The notes under the pieces are model-generated. The model was not told the DNA's origin, made no database searches, and saw only the letters and a list, made by a program, of their open reading frames with translations. The translations under genes were made by a program, and so were the position numbers. Shown here piece after piece: positions 1-12,074 of a DNA stretch of 64,000 nt; position 1 is the first letter of the stretch, and each line of letters opens with the position of its first letter. This DNA comes from Perca fluviatilis (lineage: Eukaryota > Chordata > Actinopteri > Perciformes > Percidae): positions 33,059,934 through 33,123,933 of the forward strand of contig NC_053121.1 of assembly GCF_010015445.1 (NCBI RefSeq), read 5' to 3'.

Positions 1-150
1 CATGCAAGCCCCGCATATTTTGCGCGGGAAATCGGCGAAAGTGCGGCGTATTTGAAAAAATGTGGCCCCCGCATAAATATGCGGACTTTGGCTGATTATG
101 CATTGAATTATGCGATCGCATAATCACGTTTTTCTTGAGGGACTGGTATA
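1..150. repeat. Possible DNA-transposon fragment cut by window edge
   Basis: The stretch is full of short GC-rich words (GCATAAATATGCGG, GCATAATCACG) unlike the AT-rich flanks, and runs to a TTTTTCTTGAGGGACTG end near position 146. A similar sequence ending in TTTTTCTGGAAGGACTG lies at 31800-31946, so this is probably the end of a dispersed DNA element whose other end is outside the window. The family assignment (hAT-like) is a guess. Confidence 0.3.
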
Positions 151-243
151 TAATCAGCTGTAACTAGCTAATCAATGCTGGTTTAGTTCTGTGTGAGTCA
201 AATCCGGAACGAATGCCACAGCTGATAAGCTAACTGCTGTTTA

Positions 244-790
244 GGCCGGTTACACACTGCCGGCGTGGCGTGAGCGTGGCGTTTCTGTTGCGTGTCAGCT
301 GCGTGGATTTTTGGTCTTTACACACCAGAAACGTGTCTGCCGCGGCGCTGCTGCTAGCCTTGTCTGGACACATTGATATGTGTCCCATTGATAAAATGAA
401 ACAGTTTGATTACAGCAAAGACAACGTTAGCAGTATTGACGGCAAAACAGGCTACAGAATATTTCGTTCTGTATTGACAGGTGCAATATTAGAAAATCTT
501 TTTTTTTTTTTTTTTTTTTTTAATAATTACATTCATATATCTAAATTTATATCAAAACCTAGAGGCTTTCAAACATCAACATGTCATTTATTAATATGCA
601 TTCGAAAACATCTTTTCCTATTCTATTTTGCCTGGAAACGCTTCCAACACTCTCGCGTGAAAAATAGGCGTCGGTCCTATTTCTAGCAGGCAGTGTGTAA
701 GCTCTAACCAGTTAACATGAGAGCCGAAACATAAACGGACACGCCACGCGGCTGACACGCTCGCGCGACGCTTCCAGTGTGTAACCGGCC
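244..790. mobile_element. PIF/Harbinger-type non-autonomous element (MITE)
   Basis: Perfect 16-bp terminal inverted repeats, GGCCGGTTACACACTG at 244 and its reverse complement ending at 790, are flanked on both sides by the trinucleotide TTA (241-243 and 791-793). A 3-bp TWA duplication and GG-starting termini are typical of PIF/Harbinger. Subterminal similarity continues inward (GCGTGTCAGC-GCGTGG motif on both sides). The interior is AT-rich with a T tract at 498-520 and encodes no transposase, so the copy is non-autonomous. Confidence 0.78.
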
Positions 791-793
791 TTA

Positions 794-3700
794 GAGGAGG
801 GGTTTAGTGAACAGTGGTCTCACAAAAAAACGGCTCATTCTGAGGTTGTGTTTTTGTTTCCCTCCCCAGAAATCCCCCCTCCTGCTCCATTACAGACCCA
901 AGATGGATCTGCTGTAGCTAAAACGGACACAACGGTTGTTTTGGTTTTTTTGGCCCAGTGGCCGCAGACTGTGCCGAAACCTTTTTTCTTTTTTTTATTT
1001 ATGCAAAGACGATCAACCAACACCAAGCAAACACCCCGGCGGTAAAAGTCAACACAAGCCAGCAAATCGGGATCTAAAGGGGCGGGGCGGGGGGGCAACT
1101 ACAAGAAAAACCGGCAACCTCCAGCACAGCACTGCAACACTGGTGTGTTTTTGGGAACTAAAACAACCTCTTTTTTTTTTGGTCCGCTACATCCTAGATA
1201 TGTGAACAACACGAAAAAAAAAAAAAAAAAAAAACAAATGGAGAGAAAGCATATATTTATACTTTTGTACAGAAGAGACCCATGGAACCAAGACACTACT
1301 GGTGCTCTGTTTACACGCAAACAAGATGTCGGGAATCAAGTGACCGTCTTTTTGAGCTTCATGCAGATTTCATCCTCCTGAGACAATGACTGAGCGGGGA
1401 GGAGTTTTTTTTATATATATATATATATACATATATATAAAAAGTTTTTTTTTTTTTTTTCTTCAACAATACACTTGACACGTCTTGGGAGCACAGAAAG
1501 TATATGGAAAAAGTTATATAACAGGCATCAATTCTTAGCTGTTTATCAAGTAAATTGTCTCTGAATCTTTTTTTTTTTTCTTTTCTTCATTTTGTTGGCT
1601 TTGTCTAATTTGCTATTGGGTTCTTGATGATTGTCAATTGTGAATAGGCTAAAAAATTTGTGTAGTAATTTATGTTCTATATACCAATATTGTACATACA
1701 AAATGTCATTACAGAGAGAGAGAGACTGAAGAGAGTAAGAGAGACTTTAGACTGTTAAGAAAAGAAAAGAGAGAGCGGATCCCAGAAGCGCTATCTATAT
1801 GTGGGGCGGTAAGTGTCCGGTGGCGATAAATTAGGATTTTTAAAGACAGACTCAATATCGGTATCAAAAATATATAGATGCATCTTTATGTTGTCTGAGA
1901 AAGACACAAAACAAATATATCAAATCCTCCATGCCATTTGTGTGTATGTGGGATCTGAGTGTTTTATTGCTCTCATAGCATTACAAGACTTTAAGCTTCA
2001 AAAGTACCCCCCCCCCCCACCCTAATGCTCCTTATCTCACCTGCCTTCCCTGGAATACAGTCATTGTTGTTTTTTTGTTTTTGTTTTTTAAGACATCAAC
2101 ATCAACAAATTATGTCTTAACAATATTGTTACACAAAACACTCGCGTTCAAAAATGCCCTGCAGGACTTACAAATGCAATATTTAGGCAGAGAACTTGTT
2201 CATTATTTTTTTTTATAGATTTCACACCATGCAGTCCTTTTTAATATCCATCATTGTGTTTCTGTAGCACCAGGCATGCACAGCTTTTGGGTTGAGCTGC
2301 TAGCAGCAGATGTTTGCACCCCGCACCCTCCATAAATTTCTTTTTCATTCCGCTACATTTGCAAAACTCTCTCAAAGCTGCAATAGAAGTGATTTGTGTA
2401 GCTTGTAAAATACACGCCAGTCTCACTTGTCTTGTCATGACAAATTGAAGCCGCGTCTTAATCCCATTTTCCCAAATTTAATTCCGGTGTGAAGTACGGA
2501 CATTTTCTCGCCCACAGTGAAGCGGCTCGACATTTGTAAGTTAAGAGCAAAATATGGTAAACTGCGAGCTTTCTCTTCAGAGCTGGACTTCCTCGGTATG
2601 ACCCACCACAGACGGGCCGGTTTAATAAACAGATTACGGACGTCACATTATTGTGTTTATGGGGTATTTTTCAGTTACTTCTCACTGCCAGTTGGAGTTG
2701 CAGATGTGCAAAGTTGCACTGTTTAAAAAAAAAAAAAAAAAATATTATTGGATATGGATATTAGTGGAAATCAGTATAAAACTTTGGATTTCTTTTGCAG
2801 GATAGCCAGTGTTCAATATTGTTGACGTGACAAGACACAAATTTTCAAGTATTTTTTGAGAACTTGCAAATTCAGGTTTTGCACAGGGAGGTTTTTTGAG
2901 CATTTTGATAATGAAATTCTGGAAAAAAAAAAAAATGACTACTGTTTTCGGTCATTTGGTGCTTATAAATGTGTTTTTAATCTTGAGGAGGATTGTTCCT
3001 CAGGAACAAGCTGTTCTTAACTGTGTGACACAGCAAACCAATGTTCTGTTAAACAACAAAATGTCTTCACTTACAACATTCATAGTAAACTGCTAAACTG
3101 TCTTTAATGTTACCACAACTGGATCCTGAAACGCCGTGTCAGACCTCAAGTAGTATTACCTCACTGACCTTTCTGTAAATCAGTTATTTCCCCTTTTGCG
3201 TTGTATCTGTCCACTACACGCCGTTTTGTCTGTGTGTTCACATACAGGGTTCCTATGCATCATTAGGCTCCAAAAGTCTGGAAAAGATGTATTCATTTGG
3301 CAACTTTCTTTCAATTGGTTAACAAGTCTGAAAGGTAGGACACAGACGTTTGTTGGAAACCCTCTCGTCATTCCCAGTATTGTGGTATTTGCAATTTTGT
3401 CTAGTGATCTTCAGGCAAAAGTCAGTCGTCTCATCCACCATTGTATATCTATCGTACTCTTTTTAAAGCCCAGATCTGGAGGATTTGGATATGGAGAAAT
3501 GTATAGGAACCCTGCCACAGAAGGACCTATGACGTGTGTATTTAATGGACATTTTTATAGCCTACAGTCTGTACTCAACCAGCTCAACCAAAACTCCTCC
3601 TGCAGTCTTTGATCTCTGCGTGTTCTTATGGCAACCTTAATGTTTCAAGGCCCTCAATCCAGTAACCAATGTAAAGGGTTCGTTGTTTTTGGTTTTTATT

Positions 3701-3869
3701 ATGGTACCTACAATCCTGGTAAAAATGGGTTAAAACAAGGTTTGAATGCAAATGAGTTGCACCAGCTGCTGGGACCCTGGTATACCTGGGTGAAAATCTG
3801 AATATGTAAAAAAAAATATATATATATAATTTGCAGCCCAAACCTTTTTTTTTTGCATTTTCAATTACT
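794..3869. other. Unique non-coding stretch with poly-T/poly-A tracts
   Basis: No gene is supported. The sequence holds many T or A homopolymers (for example around 1170, 1214, 1445, 2726), a (TA)n tract at 1412-1438, short AG-rich runs near 1712-1775 and a C9 run near 2009. Open frames are short or composition-driven. The U-rich texture would fit a long 3' UTR read on the plus strand, but nothing proves transcription. Confidence 0.4.
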
Positions 3870-4255
3870 TTAAAGCTTTAGTGCGTAACTTTTTGATATT
3901 AATGAACGTCCATGACATTCAAGCCATTGCCAAAGGAGTTGCTACAAAGCTAATTAAAGACTATCGGCTCCACACAACTCTCTCTGTGTTTCTCAGTAGG
4001 ACTAGCGTATGTTCAGAAGATTGCGTTGTCCGGCGGCTTACGGGCGCAGAAACTCGAGTGAAGATAATGACCTCTTCTGAATCATCATGTTTATTTAATC
4101 CTCTGTGTCCTCCTTGGCTACAAGCAACTGCGTGGAGGAGAGCAGGGGAGTGTGCGCGATCACGGAAGGCTTGTATCATGTGGACGTGCCGACAGTTTTG
4201 TTGTCATTACTTAGAATTCCTCATGGGGGAGACAAACTACGCACTATAGCTTTAA
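3870..4255. mobile_element. TTAA-flanked MITE, copy 1 (GTGCGTA family)
   Basis: Begins TTAAAGCTTTAGTGCGTAAC and ends CTACGCACTATAGCTTTAA, so the ends are inverted repeats and both include TTAA. A second copy in the same orientation is at 63132-63517, with closely matching interior (both carry the GATATTAATGAACGTCC motif). There is no coding capacity. TTAA target sites are known for piggyBac and Kolobok superfamilies; which applies here is inference. Confidence 0.8.
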
Positions 4256-6742
4256 ATCTCTCCATTTTTCTCTTCCGGTTTATTTCTGTAAACATTCTGT
4301 GAACACTTTTGCAACAGCTAACAACCTTTTAATAAGTAGAAACTAAAATCTGAAATTGGTGTGTGTTTTTACCCGGCTAAACAAAAAGAAATGAAACCGA
4401 TATCATAGATGTATTATATTACCTGCTAATCAACTCTTAAAAATAATTAAAAACCAGAAACAATGAGCCCATCAGCCTGTCAGCTCATGGCATGGAGTAT
4501 TGTGTTAGAACTTGTTGAAAATCCCCACACAAAACAATGTAATAATGTGTGCTCTTATGTCTTTGTAAGTGCAGACGTGGTGTTTTTAAAGGCTTATCCA
4601 CAGGTTATTTCATAGAAATAAGGCCGATGTCAAGTACATTTAAAAGACAATGTCAATGTCCCAATGATATGGTTTACAATCTAATGTTGGGAAAATGGAG
4701 TGTGACCCTGGTGTCAGCCACCCCAAATGTTAATGCTATTTTGCCATTCAGCCATCTGTAACTTCAGTCCTCGATCCTGGCTTCACCCGACCAGAGTCCT
4801 CGTCATGTTGGCGTGTTGTCTCCTCATGGTTCTCCAGTCCGTTCATGATGAAATCTCTTAAATGTGCATATACGCTTTTTCCTCAGGTGATTAAGCTGTA
4901 AAGCACCCAACACAAGGTGCTACTTATGACTACAAACAGAAAGAAATGTCATCAACACATAACATTTCTGTATTATGCAGAACACTGAGTTGTACTGTTT
5001 AGAAGGACTGGCATTGAAACAAAAGGTTACATCTGTATGTGTGTTAATTTTAAATTTTTTTTTACCCATTTATGTTTTAAGTGCTTGTGTTCACACTGCT
5101 GCGCCTTTTTGGGCATCACATTTTTCCCTCATTTCCGTGAAGACGTTTTTTTTTTGCAGCCTTTTCTTAATCTCAGATCTGATGTTATATAGTTGTCTTT
5201 TCGCAGCAGTTAACCTTTTATTTTACAGCCTGCAGGATTTTGTACTTTCATACCGTAGACACATATACACGAAACCTTCAACACCAAAAGGCAGCAGTGT
5301 GAACAAAGCCTTTCACTTTGTCCTTGTGTATTATTTTTTGTTTTTGAGTATTGTAATCTGGTCTGTGTGGCGGATGGGGAACCCGATGGAAAGGGTGGGG
5401 GTCTTTGCCACAGTGACGGTGTGAACTAGTCCGTCTCTGGCGCTGGTGCTTCCTTTGGTGCTAACAACTCATCGTTCAAACTTCAGACTTCTTCAAGAAA
5501 AATTCAGTCAGAGACAACAACAACAAAAAGCACTGTGTTGCGAAGTACTCCTTTTTTTCCCCCCCTTTTTTTCCCACTGAACTTGTTCGTGCTCGCGTCC
5601 ATGGGGGGATCTTATCAGAGCTGTCTTGCTGTGCAGATATAGAAGGTGCTGGCTTCCCCAGTTTTTCATAGATTTTTTTGGGGGGTTTGGTTTACCCGCC
5701 TGGGCTTGCTCTGAAAAGCAAATAGAGGGGAGTTTTAATAAGTCCTAGACTGTGACGGGGCTGATGCTGTGAAAAAAAAAACTGGTGAGAAATCGGGTGC
5801 GCTAGCTGCAATTTCCTGCCTCTAAGAGAAGCTCACACTTATTAAAGGCGGCGCTGGTGAGATGTTTGCGCCTCCTCAGAGTCCGATTGAGGCTTGCCTG
5901 AAAAACTTCACATGCTTGATTTAGTTTTTAATCCTCCTAAAGTTCTTTTAAACTTCTCAGCACCAGAGTGTGTGTGTGTGTGTACTTTGAATGCTGCTGG
6001 CTGCATCTGCCACCTCCCGTGCACCAGAACGGATCGACGTTCATGCTGTTTTTACATCGGCGCCGACATTGAGACATCAGCGCCGCTACGCCACGGCAGC
6101 CAGGCTAAGAGGCTTACAGGAGGCTCGACTCTGCCTCGCTGCAGATAGGGGTCGGTATCGGCTCCAAAAGGTATCCTGCACGCAGGGAGGCCGTGTTTTC
6201 TGTCAGAGCTTCAGCTCTCGGGGGGGGCTCATCCTCATCCTCTCTGCTCAGACCCTGAACACCTGTTTGTTATCTCCTGCTGGGATCTATGCGAGGCTCG
6301 GGTGAGCTGCGTGAAATTTTGATTCGAGATGGTTTCGCCGCTTCGTACGGACTGTCAGTAGCAGGCTATACCACGCCACCACCACCACCACAGCGTGAAG
6401 ACGAGTAAACAATTTCTTCTTCTTTGTTACGCAGTCTGTGAACGCGTGGACGTCTCAGAAGCTTGTGCTCTAAAGGCTGCAGCATTCATTTCAAGCTTGT
6501 TGGCAGCAGAATCATTCTTTGCAACTTCAAACATGGCTCTTCTATGTTCCCTCCACTGTAGTAAGTGTCTACTCTGGGAGTATGAGAGCTTTCTTTGTTG
6601 CCCAGCTCACACTCTCCCTTTATTTCTGGGTCCTCCGTAAAGCTGAGTAATCTCACAGGCAGGCTTTGTGTGTGGCAGAGAAGAAGACCTCAAGGGTCAC
6701 TCAGATGGCTACATGGACTAAAACACTCTCCAAAAAACATTA
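4256..6742. other. Unique non-coding stretch
   Basis: No recognisable gene or complete repeat. The part around 5894-6310 is richer in G+C and CpG than its surroundings, with a short (GT)n near 5968-5980, and a (CCA)n run lies at 6375-6391. The longest frame here (149 codons from 4975) is hydrophobic and low complexity, with no motif I recognise, so I do not call it. Confidence 0.4.
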
Positions 6743-6923
6743 GGGTAACACTTCACTTGAAGGTATCTACATAAGAGTGACATGAACGTGTCATAAACAT
6801 TATAAACAAGTCATAAACGTTTATGACCTAATGCTTCTGTCATTAAGAGTCATTCTGTTTTTGTCATGACAAGTTAGGGTTAGAGTTAGGGTTTATGTGT
6901 CATGACAATCGTGTTTTTTTTTT

Positions 6924-7607
6924 TTAAAGGAACACACAGACTTTTTAAAGTTATCTTTTAGCGTTCATTGGCGTAATCCCCAGATTAGATAAATACACTT
7001 CTCATCTCGCGTCGTGAGTACTCTGTCTGACGGCTCCACCGGTAGCGTAGCTTAGCACAGAACATGCCGGTGAATGGTTCCAGTAATCCTACTGCTCTGA
7101 TTAGACAAAAGTGACAAAATAACGCCAACATGTTCCTATTTACATGTTGTGATTTGTAGAGCGGTACGCGAGTACAAAACAACGTAACATGAGACAAGGC
7201 GCGTTTTCTAAGTAACAAACCGGGAACTATATTCTCAGACAGGCTTGCTGCAAAGCGAATCACTCCGCCCAAGTAGCAGAGCTTCGCCTTCTGAGAATAT
7301 AGTTCCCGGTTTGTTTACGGTTAGAAGATGGCTGTGTCTCATGTTACGTTGTTTTTTGTACACGCTGTCACTCTACAAATCACACCATGTAAATAGGAAC
7401 ATGTTGGTGTTATTTTGTCACTTATTTGGAGCAGTAGGATTACTGGAACCATTCACCTGCCTGTTCTGTGATGGGTTGATGCCGCTGGAGCCATCAGACA
7501 GCGTTACAGCACGCACGGAGATGAGAAGGGTATGTATCGACTTGTCTAACTCTGGGGGTTACAGTGAATAAGCTAAATTCCCAATAAGTCGGCGTGTTCC
7601 TTTTTAA
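6924..7607. mobile_element. Foldback TTAA-flanked element
   Basis: Starts TTAAAGGAACACAC and ends GTGTTCCTTTTTAA, with two long diverged inverted arms: about 6924-7240 and 7285-7607. The arms can be followed almost to the centre, for example CCGGGAACTATATTCTCAG at 7220 against CTGAGAATATAGTTCCCGG at 7291. Only about 50 bp of loop separates them. No transposase is encoded. If transcribed, the RNA would form a hairpin of roughly 300 base pairs. Confidence 0.72.
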
Positions 7608-7780
7608 AGATTATATTTTTGGGGCTTTTCCCTTTATTTCAAAGTGGATAGATATGAAAGGGGGAGAGAGATGGTGGATGACACGCAGCAAAGGTCGGAT
7701 TCGAACCCTGTGCTGCTACAGGACTCAACCAACATGGGGCGAACGCTCTTACTGGGTGAGCCAGAGGCCGCCCCGAGCGG
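7608..7780 (-). mobile_element. tRNA-derived SINE, minus strand
   Basis: Read on the minus strand it begins GGCGGCCTCTGGCTCACCC, has a pol III A-box-like segment (complement of 7749-7763) and a canonical B box GGGTTCGAATCC (complement of 7697-7708), then a pyrimidine-rich body and an A-rich tail near 7615. The body (CCCCCTTTCATATC, GAAAAGCCCC) resembles the plus-strand SINE at 12075, so both belong to one teleost SINE group with different heads. It abuts the foldback element at TTTAAA, so one may have inserted next to or into the other. Confidence 0.8.
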
Positions 7781-7821
7781 CATGTCACTCCTACGTAGAT
7801 ACCTTCAAGTAAAGTGTTACC

Positions 7822-9191
7822 AAACATCATGTCTGGCCGGGGTGTCGTAGCGCTGCACTGCTGCAGCTGATGCCTGCTCGGAACAGCAGAGGAAATGAAA
7901 GTATGGATTGTTTTACCACTTCAGGATGGCGTCTGTTGCTTTTAGAGATTGTTCACCGGTGGTAGGATCGGCAAGGCTGTTCAAAGACGCGCTGGTTGAA
8001 AGCGACTTACCCTCGACTTGTGTGTACGAGTGCTAAATTGAGATTTTTGGTTTCAGTAATTCCCAAACGAACTGGGACATCGGTCAAGGGTTCCCAAACC
8101 TCACAGTGGCGTGCCCCCATGAGCCATAGCAGATGTCGTCAATAAATCTGTCCAGTTTTCTTTTTTAATTATTATTTATTTATGCTGAAAAAGTGAGTTC
8201 TGCAGTAGTTTTGAATTATTAAAGAGATTTGCTCTCCTTTTTGCTCACAAATTTGTATTTTTCTCTTCTTTTTTTTTGTGAAACCTAAATCCGAACTCAT
8301 AAAATGGCTTAAATTATGAATTTGCAATTGAATTTCCTTTTTAGTATTATTCCAGGTGTGTTAATGGCTACGCAATGTTCCGTCTCTGTATAACAGACAC
8401 ATAGGCGTCTTCTTTTTTTTTTAGGTCAAGCGCAAAAAAAAATAATTATGTGAATCTGGCAATGTGGTTATTGTATTTGCAAGGAAGATGTGCAATATAC
8501 GGTTCCTCAGATGTTTTTTTATTTTTTAACTGTTTTTCGTTTTTCCAGTCAGTTCCTCAGGTCACTAAATGCCTTCTGGTCCTGAGGGTGACCAGGAAAT
8601 CTCAGAACATACACTAATGCACCCGAAATACAAAACGACTGGATTTTATTTTAGTCTTGTCTCTCTCTTTTTTTTCCTTTTTTTTCTGTGACATTTTTCT
8701 TAATTATTATTTTCAGGTTAACACAGGCACTTATTCAGGTGTCCTTTTCCTTTCCTCCTTTTGTGTTATTGTTATTTATTGCACATGTAATGAACTGGTT
8801 TCCATTGCCACATTGAATTCAAGTTTTGGGTCTAGAACGGGGCTGGAATTTCTTACGTACAAAACTACAGAAGCTTTTGTCAAGTGTGTATTTCATCAAT
8901 AAATGCCTTTAAAAGTGTCCCTAATGCTGCAGTGACTTATTTAATTGTAAATGTGTGTGGGAACACATATTTAACTCAAAATCTTTTCATCATGCAGTTT
9001 GATACAGCCATTACTAAACTCAGCTGTTAATATAACCTGTGTATCTTTGTTGTTCTAAATCTTCACATTTACATTATCAGTATTGCACACCCCCTTTTGT
9101 ACAAAACTCTAGATTTCATGTTGCGGCAACAACCATTAATCAAAAGTTATATTTGAGCTCATTGTGTTGGTTTTACAGTAAATTAAACTCT
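7822..9191. other. Unique non-coding stretch, possible 3' UTR end
   Basis: No gene recognised. Sequence is T-rich with several poly-T runs and ends in a stretch that looks like a vertebrate 3' UTR terminus (see 8898). A fragment reading GGGTTCCCAAACCT near 8089 resembles the end of a dispersed DNA element but has no partner. Confidence 0.35.
8898..8903 (+). promoter_or_regulatory. Candidate polyadenylation signal AATAAA
   Basis: A canonical AATAAA is followed within 20-60 bases by GT- and T-rich sequence (AAAAGTGTCC, TGTGTGTGGG), the layout of a plus-strand cleavage site. The preceding kilobases are unusually free of transposons and U-rich. AATAAA also occurs by chance in AT-rich DNA, so this is only suggestive. 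Confidence 0.25.
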
Positions 9192-9199
9192 GTTTCCAG

Positions 9200-10123
9200 T
9201 AGGGTTGGACGATGTCCCCTAAATTGGCAGTTGACTATGTTTACAGTAAAACATCGTGATGGACGAGGATATCGTCGTCGGGGCCGGGTAGGGGGGTAGC
9301 TCATATCTCTTTACATAAATATTTTTTTCTACTACTATGGGCCAACAGTTAACATAAAAACGATTAGACATACATGAACATAAATGCCCTCTGTAAATGG
9401 TGCCCTGCTGGTAGGTTCTACAACTTGACCTACTTTCACGTACGGTGCAGTAAAATCAATCAGATGTCCGTGATGTGCGTAAGGACGGTACAGTGGGACG
9501 TCTGCCTTCAACAGAGCGACAGTAATAACCTAACATACAGTACCATCATTACTGAGTTTAAACTACATTCTCGGTTATATTTGCACTGAATAACGCATTC
9601 AATAAACAGAAACATAACTCTTGCAGGCACATGAACAGATGCGCAATATTAGCTCACACATAAAATAGCACCCTCGTGAATTAGCCTACTGTTGCTAACG
9701 TACATTCATAAATCCTGCATAACATCGTCCCGTACCTACAGGACCTCAGACTTACTAATTGATGCACGCACAGAGTAGTGTCGACAAACTTCGTCCAATG
9801 AGGGGAGAAAGGAAAGTGTGATAGCGTTCCACGTTAACGCTTTTTTCTCTCTCACTCGAGGCCGCTGCGTCCAACGTTACTAGAGGTAGAGCGAGCTACA
9901 ACTGACGGGGAGAGAGAGAGAGAGAGAATGTATCACTACAGCCAATCCAGTCTGCTCAAAGCGATGGTCTTTTTCACAAATAGGTTGCAGTAAAGGGGGA
10001 AAAAGTAGCTTCCACTTAAGGAGCCCTATGTCTTGTCTTTGTGTCTTTGCTAGTTTAAGACCGACGCACTTGTCAATTTCCCGTCCAGCGCCCGCGATGA
10101 TATCGTCCATCGGCACAACCCTA
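9200..10123. mobile_element. hAT-type element with perfect 8-bp duplication
   Basis: Termini are TAGGGTTGGACGATG at 9200 and CGGCACAACCCTA at 10123. The 8-bp direct repeat GTTTCCAG flanks it exactly (9192-9199 and 10124-10131), the hallmark of hAT insertion; the duplication fits nTnnnnAn. At 924 bp it is too short for a transposase, and no DDE or BED motif is visible in any frame. An AG microsatellite lies inside at 9909-9927. Confidence 0.85.
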
Positions 10124-10239
10124 GTTTCCAGCAGCTGTTTTCACCAATCGTGCTCCGATGAACCCACTGTTTACTACCTGCCCAGCACCAAGCAGCAGAC
10201 AGACACAGTTAGCGACTAGCTGGTGGACATAGTGGCGCA

Positions 10240-10910
10240 TTAAAGCGCCCATATTATGCTCATTTTCAGGTTCATAATTGTATTTTAAGGTTGTACCAGA
10301 ATAGGTTTACATGGTTTAAATTTTCAAAAAACACCATATTTTTGTTGTACTGCACAGCTCTCTCTCACTGCTGCAGATCCTCTTTTCACCTGGTTTCTGT
10401 TTTAGCTACAGAGTGAGACCTCTTTTTCTTCTTCTTCTGTAGTATCTTTAATTGCACTCGCACATGCTCAGTAGCTCAGATGTAGATCATGTCAGCTAGC
10501 TAACTCTAGAGACAGTAAAAGAAAGGTTGTTTCTCCAACTTCGGTCAGTTACAAGGCAGGATTAGCTGGGAGACTTCTAAATGAGGGCGCACATGTAAGT
10601 AGTTCTTTTGTAGATTATGGTGAACTGTGTGTGTTGTACCAGTGCTTTGCTATTGAGAACGAGGTAGCATGCTAGCGTGCTAACGCTACAAGCTAACGGT
10701 TGCGTTTAGCCAGCTCGTTTCGGCTTGTGACGTCACAAGCCGTGCCGATTTTGAACAGCTCAACCAGAGACTGAAGGCAGGACACATTCAGAAACCGTAT
10801 CTCACTCAGAACAGCATGGATGGATTTTTTTTCAAAGTTTGTATCTGTGTGGAAGCACCAGAGACACAAAAGAACACCCCAAATTTTTTTTCATAATATG
10901 GGCACTTTAA
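10240..10910. mobile_element. TTAA-flanked MITE (GCCCATATTATG family)
   Basis: Starts TTAAAGCGCCCATATTATG and ends CATAATATGGGCACTTTAA, giving 19-bp inverted ends with one mismatch and TTAA at both boundaries. The 671-bp interior includes several CpG words and TCTTCTTC runs but no coding region. Similar elements are common in perciform genomes (from memory). Nothing here indicates recent movement. Confidence 0.78.
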
Positions 10911-11744
10911 GCAGCTTAAGAGCCAGATATTTTATCTCAGGAGTTGGAGAGTGGATGTTGGACATCCATCAGGAGGCCAACACTTAAAATGAATATTGCT
11001 CTGTATTTGGTGGGTGTGTATATATGGTTTCGTTGTGGCCAAAAATAGAAACCACCTCCTGTTCCACAGCAGTTTGAATCTTGAGTTGCAGAAGACAACG
11101 TATAGTGGAATAGACAGCGTTGAGCCTCCTGCAGAGTAGCTTTGAGGGGAGAGCCGAGAAACCATAAGCCAGTTTACTCACACTGAACACAGCAAGTAAA
11201 AGGTCTTTGATCGCACACTGAGTTTCATCCTTTTGTCCAATAAAAATGTTTTTAATGATTCTTCCTTGTATGTTATTTGGAGTTGTGTCCCATGGCAGGA
11301 TGATGCAAAAAGTGCTGTGTGTATCAAATCAAAGGACCATTTGTCACCAACAACTGCCTTACAGCAATTCTGGCAGATGTTAAATGTCACGCAGCCAGTG
11401 GCAGGGCCTCAGGTTTCCATCTGCTCACACTGCAGCTGCGTTCAGCTGGTGGCCAGAACGTTTTCACATCCTGCTCTTCATTCTGTCTGAAATGGCAGTG
11501 AATTGGAAGGTTTACACTTTGAATCTGTAATTGTACTGGGCATGTGCAAACAGCAGAAATAAAGCAGTCTAAATACAGTGTTTTCACACTTAGCAAAAAC
11601 AGTCTCAATAATATGCACATTTTGTAATTTTGTTTGGCTTTCATAGTTTAAAGTGACAGACAGGGGACTCTGTGTGCTGCCGGAACATGTGCTCATTATC
11701 CAAATTAGCCTCTGAGACAGGCGGTGAATAAAATGTTTATGGAA
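10911..11744. other. Unique non-coding stretch
   Basis: No gene or complete repeat seen. Overlapping short frames of 60-85 codons occur on both strands between 10930 and 11700, but none has a recognisable domain and their overlap argues against coding. Confidence 0.35.
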
Positions 11745-11955
11745 TAATAAATGTCTACGGCCGTGCTAAGCAGCTCTGCGAGGTTGTAACACAGCAGTGC
11801 TTTGAGCTAAATGCTAACATCAGCATGCTAACATGCTGATGTAAAGCAGGTACAATGTATGCTCTCAGTTTAGTGTAATAGCATGCTAACATTTGCTAGG
11901 TAGCACTAGATGCAAAGTGATAGCAATAGCTGCGGCTGGTGGGAATGTCATATGT
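11745..11955 (+). repeat. Dispersed GCTAACATGCTAACAT repeat, copy 1
   Basis: Contains the characteristic words TGAGCTAAATGCTAACATC, AGCATGCTAACATGC and AGCATGCTAACATTTGC, then GGCTGGTGGGAATGTCAT. A diverged copy in opposite orientation is at 61855-62040. I recognise the pattern as a common teleost interspersed repeat but cannot assign a superfamily from this copy. Confidence 0.65.
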
Positions 11956-12074
11956 TTTTAAACCAAAGTATAAGTACAAATTAATGCAAATATACAAATA
12001 ATTAGATACACAAAACAAAGATTATAGAAATAAAAATGGTACAAGAACAATAAAACTCAAAATTCCAAGGCAGA

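Larger units (their letters stand above)
6743..7821. mobile_element. hAT-type MITE (GGTAACACTT family) split by later insertions
   Basis: The left part starts GGGTAACACTTCACTTGAAG near 6743 and matches the copies at 15838 and 35496. The right end, ACCTTCAAGTAAAGTGTTACC, is at 7801-7821. Between them, 6916-7780 is foreign: a foldback element and a SINE. The 8-mers flanking the whole composite are AAACATTA (6735-6742) and AAACATCA (7822-7829), an 8-bp target duplication with one mismatch. The left part also contains telomere-like GTTAGGGTTAGAGTTAGGG (6873-6891). Confidence 0.75.

Noticed and set aside
270..686. 138-codon frame near the window start
   Set aside because: It lies inside the PIF/Harbinger-type MITE and crosses a T tract (poly-Phe).
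3196..3612. 138-codon plus-strand open frame
   Set aside because: No recognisable domain, an overlapping antisense frame, no splice or promoter context, and U-rich non-coding composition.
4975..5424. 149-codon hydrophobic open frame
   Set aside because: Its Phe/Leu/Ser-rich composition follows from T-rich DNA; it has T tracts and no motif.
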